Program-made: the position numbers and the translations under genes
In this document: positions 6,041-7,462 of the stretch, piece after piece
How the letters are laid out: every line of letters begins with the position of its first letter
How positions within the stretch are numbered: position 1 is the stretch's first letter
Notes under the pieces: generated by a model
What the model saw: only the letters and a program-made list of their open reading frames with translations
What the model was told of the DNA's origin: nothing
The model's database searches: none
From: Rhodospirillales bacterium
GTDB taxonomy: Bacteria > Pseudomonadota > Alphaproteobacteria > Rhodospirillales > JASLLV01
Assembly (NCBI GenBank): GCA_030754475.1
Contig: JASMAE010000023.1
Span: 1 to 7,462, forward strand
Direction: 5' to 3'
DNA length: 7,462 bases

Positions 6041-6961
6041 CTACTCGGCGACCGCCGCGCGCACTCGATCGGGCGGCTGTACGCCCAACCGCTCCATGCC
6101 AGCGCGCATGTCCGCCAGATCGGCGTCGTTCAACGGCCGCAACGGCAGGCGCGGGTACCCGCCCGGTCGGTCGAACAGGTTCATGGCCGACTTGATGGCG
6201 ACGTAAGCGTTGCGATCCGGCGCCGAGATCGCGTCTCGCAGCGCGTCCGACTTGTCCTGAAGCGCCCGCGCGCGCTCCATATCGCCCCGCTTGTAGGCGA
6301 AGTACAAATCGCAAGACTGCGAATCCCAATACTGGGCGTTGACGCCGAAGGACCCCCAGGTCCCAACCAATAGGCCGGGAAGTCCCAACCCGAAGACCCG
6401 GATGCGATCGCCGGCCAAGACGATGGTGCGGTACAAGACGTTGAGATCGAAGGAACTTTCCTTGATCGCCACCACGTTGTCGATGTCGGCGAGCCGCGCG
6501 GTCAGCTCGGGCGTCAGCTCGTTCACGGCCGCGGACGGGATGTTGTAGAGCAGGATCGGTATCTCGACCGCGTCCGAGACCGCTTGGTAGTGGGCGACGA
6601 TGTCGGCGAAGCTGGGCTTGACGAAGAAGGGCGGCAAGACCATCGCGCCAGAACAGCCCGCGTCCTTGGCCGCTTCGGTGAGCTCAATCACGTCCGGGGT
6701 GCGAATGGCGCCGGTGCCGCCGATCACGGGAACGCGCCCGGCCGCCGCGTCAACGCAAAGCTTGAAAAGGCGCTTGCGCTCGTCCTTGGTAAGCGCCCAG
6801 AACTCGCCCGTGCAGCCCGAGACCAGCAGCCCGGTAACGCCGTTTTGCACGCACAACTCGACGTTTTCGCGAAACGCCGCCTCGTCGATTTCGCCGGCGG
6901 CGTCAAAGGGTGTCGCCAGCGCGACGTTCGGTCCGTGCCAGTCGACTGAGTTCTTGTCCAT
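6041..6961 (-). CDS. DapA-like (DHDPS/NAL superfamily) aldolase/lyase, paralogue 3
   Basis: The 306-residue product is a complete DHDPS/NAL-family barrel: VALATPFD (13-20), SGCTGEFWAL (48-57), LLYNIP with Y139, and VVAIKESS with K167. YNIP is followed by SAAVNELTP, again without the DHDPS arginine. It aligns without gaps to paralogue 1. Identity is clearly highest in the first 170 residues (my rough hand count is near 80%) and lower afterwards. At the exit of the Schiff-base strand it has the short loop, but with distinct residues (GLGLPGLLVGTWG), and later AQYWDSQ where paralogue 1 has ANYWDAR. The C-terminus has RPGGYPRLPLRPL and ends AAVAE. It has the strongest ribosome binding site of the array, AGGAGG at 6967-6972, 5 nt from ATG 6961, after the longest gap within the DapA-like array (63 nt after paralogue 4). 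Pyruvate or another 2-oxo acid is the expected partner; the second substrate is unknown. Confidence 0.9.
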   Translation of the reverse strand: MDKNSVDWHGPNVALATPFDAAGEIDEAAFRENVELCVQNGVTGLLVSGCTGEFWALTKDERKRLFKLCVDAAAGRVPVIGGTGAIRTPDVIELTEAAKDAGCSGAMVLPPFFVKPSFADIVAHYQAVSDAVEIPILLYNIPSAAVNELTPELTARLADIDNVVAIKESSFDLNVLYRTIVLAGDRIRVFGLGLPGLLVGTWGSFGVNAQYWDSQSCDLYFAYKRGDMERARALQDKSDALRDAISAPDRNAYVAIKSAMNLFDRPGGYPRLPLRPLNDADLADMRAGMERLGVQPPDRVRAAVAE

Positions 6962-6966
6962 TCGGT

Positions 6967-6972
6967 CCTCCT
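6967..6972 (-). promoter_or_regulatory. Strong ribosome binding site of DapA-like paralogue 3
   Basis: A perfect AGGAGG on the - strand sits 5 nt before ATG 6961. It fixes the start and predicts higher translation than for paralogue 1 or the amidase. The gap it sits in (6962-7024) also holds the GC-rich palindrome CGGGGCCCCG at 6997-7006, which could form a small hairpin without a T run. Confidence 0.65.
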
Positions 6973-7024
6973 CGCTACTTCGATCGGCGTTCGTCGCGGG
7001 GCCCCGGGCGAGGCCGGGCGCAAC

Positions 7025-7462
7025 CTATTGGGCGGCGGCCGCTTCCGGCTTCGCGAAACCCAGGCTCTCGATGCCTTTTCTTAGCTCCGTCAGATGCGGC
7101 TCGCCCAAGGGCCTGAGCGGCAGCCGCGGATAGCCGCCCGGCAGACCCAACATGTTCATGATCGCCTTGGTGGAACAGTACATGTTGCGGCCGTTGCCGA
7201 TGACGAGCTCGCGAATCCCGAGCGCCTTCCTTTGAAGCTCGAGCGCGCGGTCCATGTCGCCGTTCTTGGCAGCGTAGAAGAACTCGACCGCTTCCGCGCC
7301 CCAGAAGTTGGGCGATGTGTCCACGTAGCCGGGCGCCCCCAGCGCAAACGCCGCGGCGCCGTAAAGCGTGGTCGGGCCCAAGATGACGTGGAGGCGGTCG
7401 CCGGCCACCTGCAAGGTCTTGTAGAAGTTGTTGAAATCGCCCGAGCTTTCCTTGATGGCAAC
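7025..7462 (-). CDS. DapA-like (DHDPS/NAL superfamily) protein, paralogue 4, C-terminal part (5' end outside window)
   Basis: The frame is open from the window edge to TAG 7025-7027, giving 145 residues. It begins exactly at the Schiff-base strand, VAIKESS, with the catalytic lysine at codon 7451-7453, and so corresponds to residues 164 onward of its neighbours. DFNNFYKT then matches paralogue 1, while the next loop (VILGPTTLYGAAAFALGAPG) is long, as in paralogue 2, and one residue longer still. Further on, KNGDMDRALELQ and NMLGLPGGYPRLPLRPLGEP keep the shared C-terminal pattern, but the end is EAAAAQ rather than AVAE. The Tyr and GCTGE motifs lie beyond the edge. The sequence runs straight to the edge in frame, so an in-frame TTG at 7414 is just an internal leucine codon. 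It is the first visible gene of the - strand run, and the operon promoter must be further upstream. Confidence 0.88.
   Translation of the reverse strand, partial: VAIKESSGDFNNFYKTLQVAGDRLHVILGPTTLYGAAAFALGAPGYVDTSPNFWGAEAVEFFYAAKNGDMDRALELQRKALGIRELVIGNGRNMYCSTKAIMNMLGLPGGYPRLPLRPLGEPHLTELRKGIESLGFAKPEAAAAQ

Noticed and set aside
4125..6961. dapA of lysine biosynthesis
   Set aside because: The arginine after the YNIP motif is missing in all three complete copies and they form an array with catabolic-type neighbours.
1..7462. CRISPR array, tRNA, rRNA, insertion sequence
   Set aside because: No spaced direct repeats, no cloverleaf, no transposase motifs or terminal inverted repeats were seen; the repeated DNA at 4125-7462 is coding paralogy.

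Overview
This is a GC-rich window with codon use typical of a high-GC proteobacterium. An alphaproteobacterium is my best guess, but nothing here fixes the taxon. There are two blocks of genes facing each other. From the left, on the + strand, come the C-terminal 98 codons of a DyP-type heme peroxidase (1-297), an intergenic stretch with no gene I can support (298-682), and a small predicted secreted, Arg/Glu/Gln-rich, helical protein of unknown function (683-994). From the right, on the - strand, a long co-directional set fills 1153-7462.

In transcription order (right to left) the - strand set is: the C-terminal part of one DHDPS/N-acetylneuraminate-lyase (DapA-like) superfamily protein (cut by the window edge at 7462), three complete DapA-like paralogues (6961-6041, 6013-5072, 5045-4125), an amidase-signature enzyme starting at a GTG (4107-2713), and, after a 198-nt gap, a class III PLP enzyme of the glutamate-1-semialdehyde-aminomutase-like type (2514-1153). 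Gaps between the first five genes are 17-63 nt, so they are probably one transcript; the last gene may be read through or have its own promoter. Between the convergent blocks lies a perfect 11-bp inverted repeat (1102-1133).

The main point of interest is the run of at least four tandem DapA-like paralogues. The three complete ones keep the Schiff-base lysine (K167) and the YNIP tyrosine (Y139). All three lack the arginine that binds the aspartate-semialdehyde carboxylate in true dihydrodipicolinate synthase and have GCTGE in place of GTTGE. They are therefore unlikely to be lysine-biosynthesis enzymes and more likely act as aldolases, lyases or dehydratases on other 2-oxo acids. They differ from each other mostly in the C-terminal half, including a loop just after the Schiff-base strand that alternates short and long along the array. 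With the amidase and the aminotransferase/aminomutase they look like a catabolic or modifying pathway for an amide- or amino-bearing small molecule. The substrate cannot be read from the sequence.
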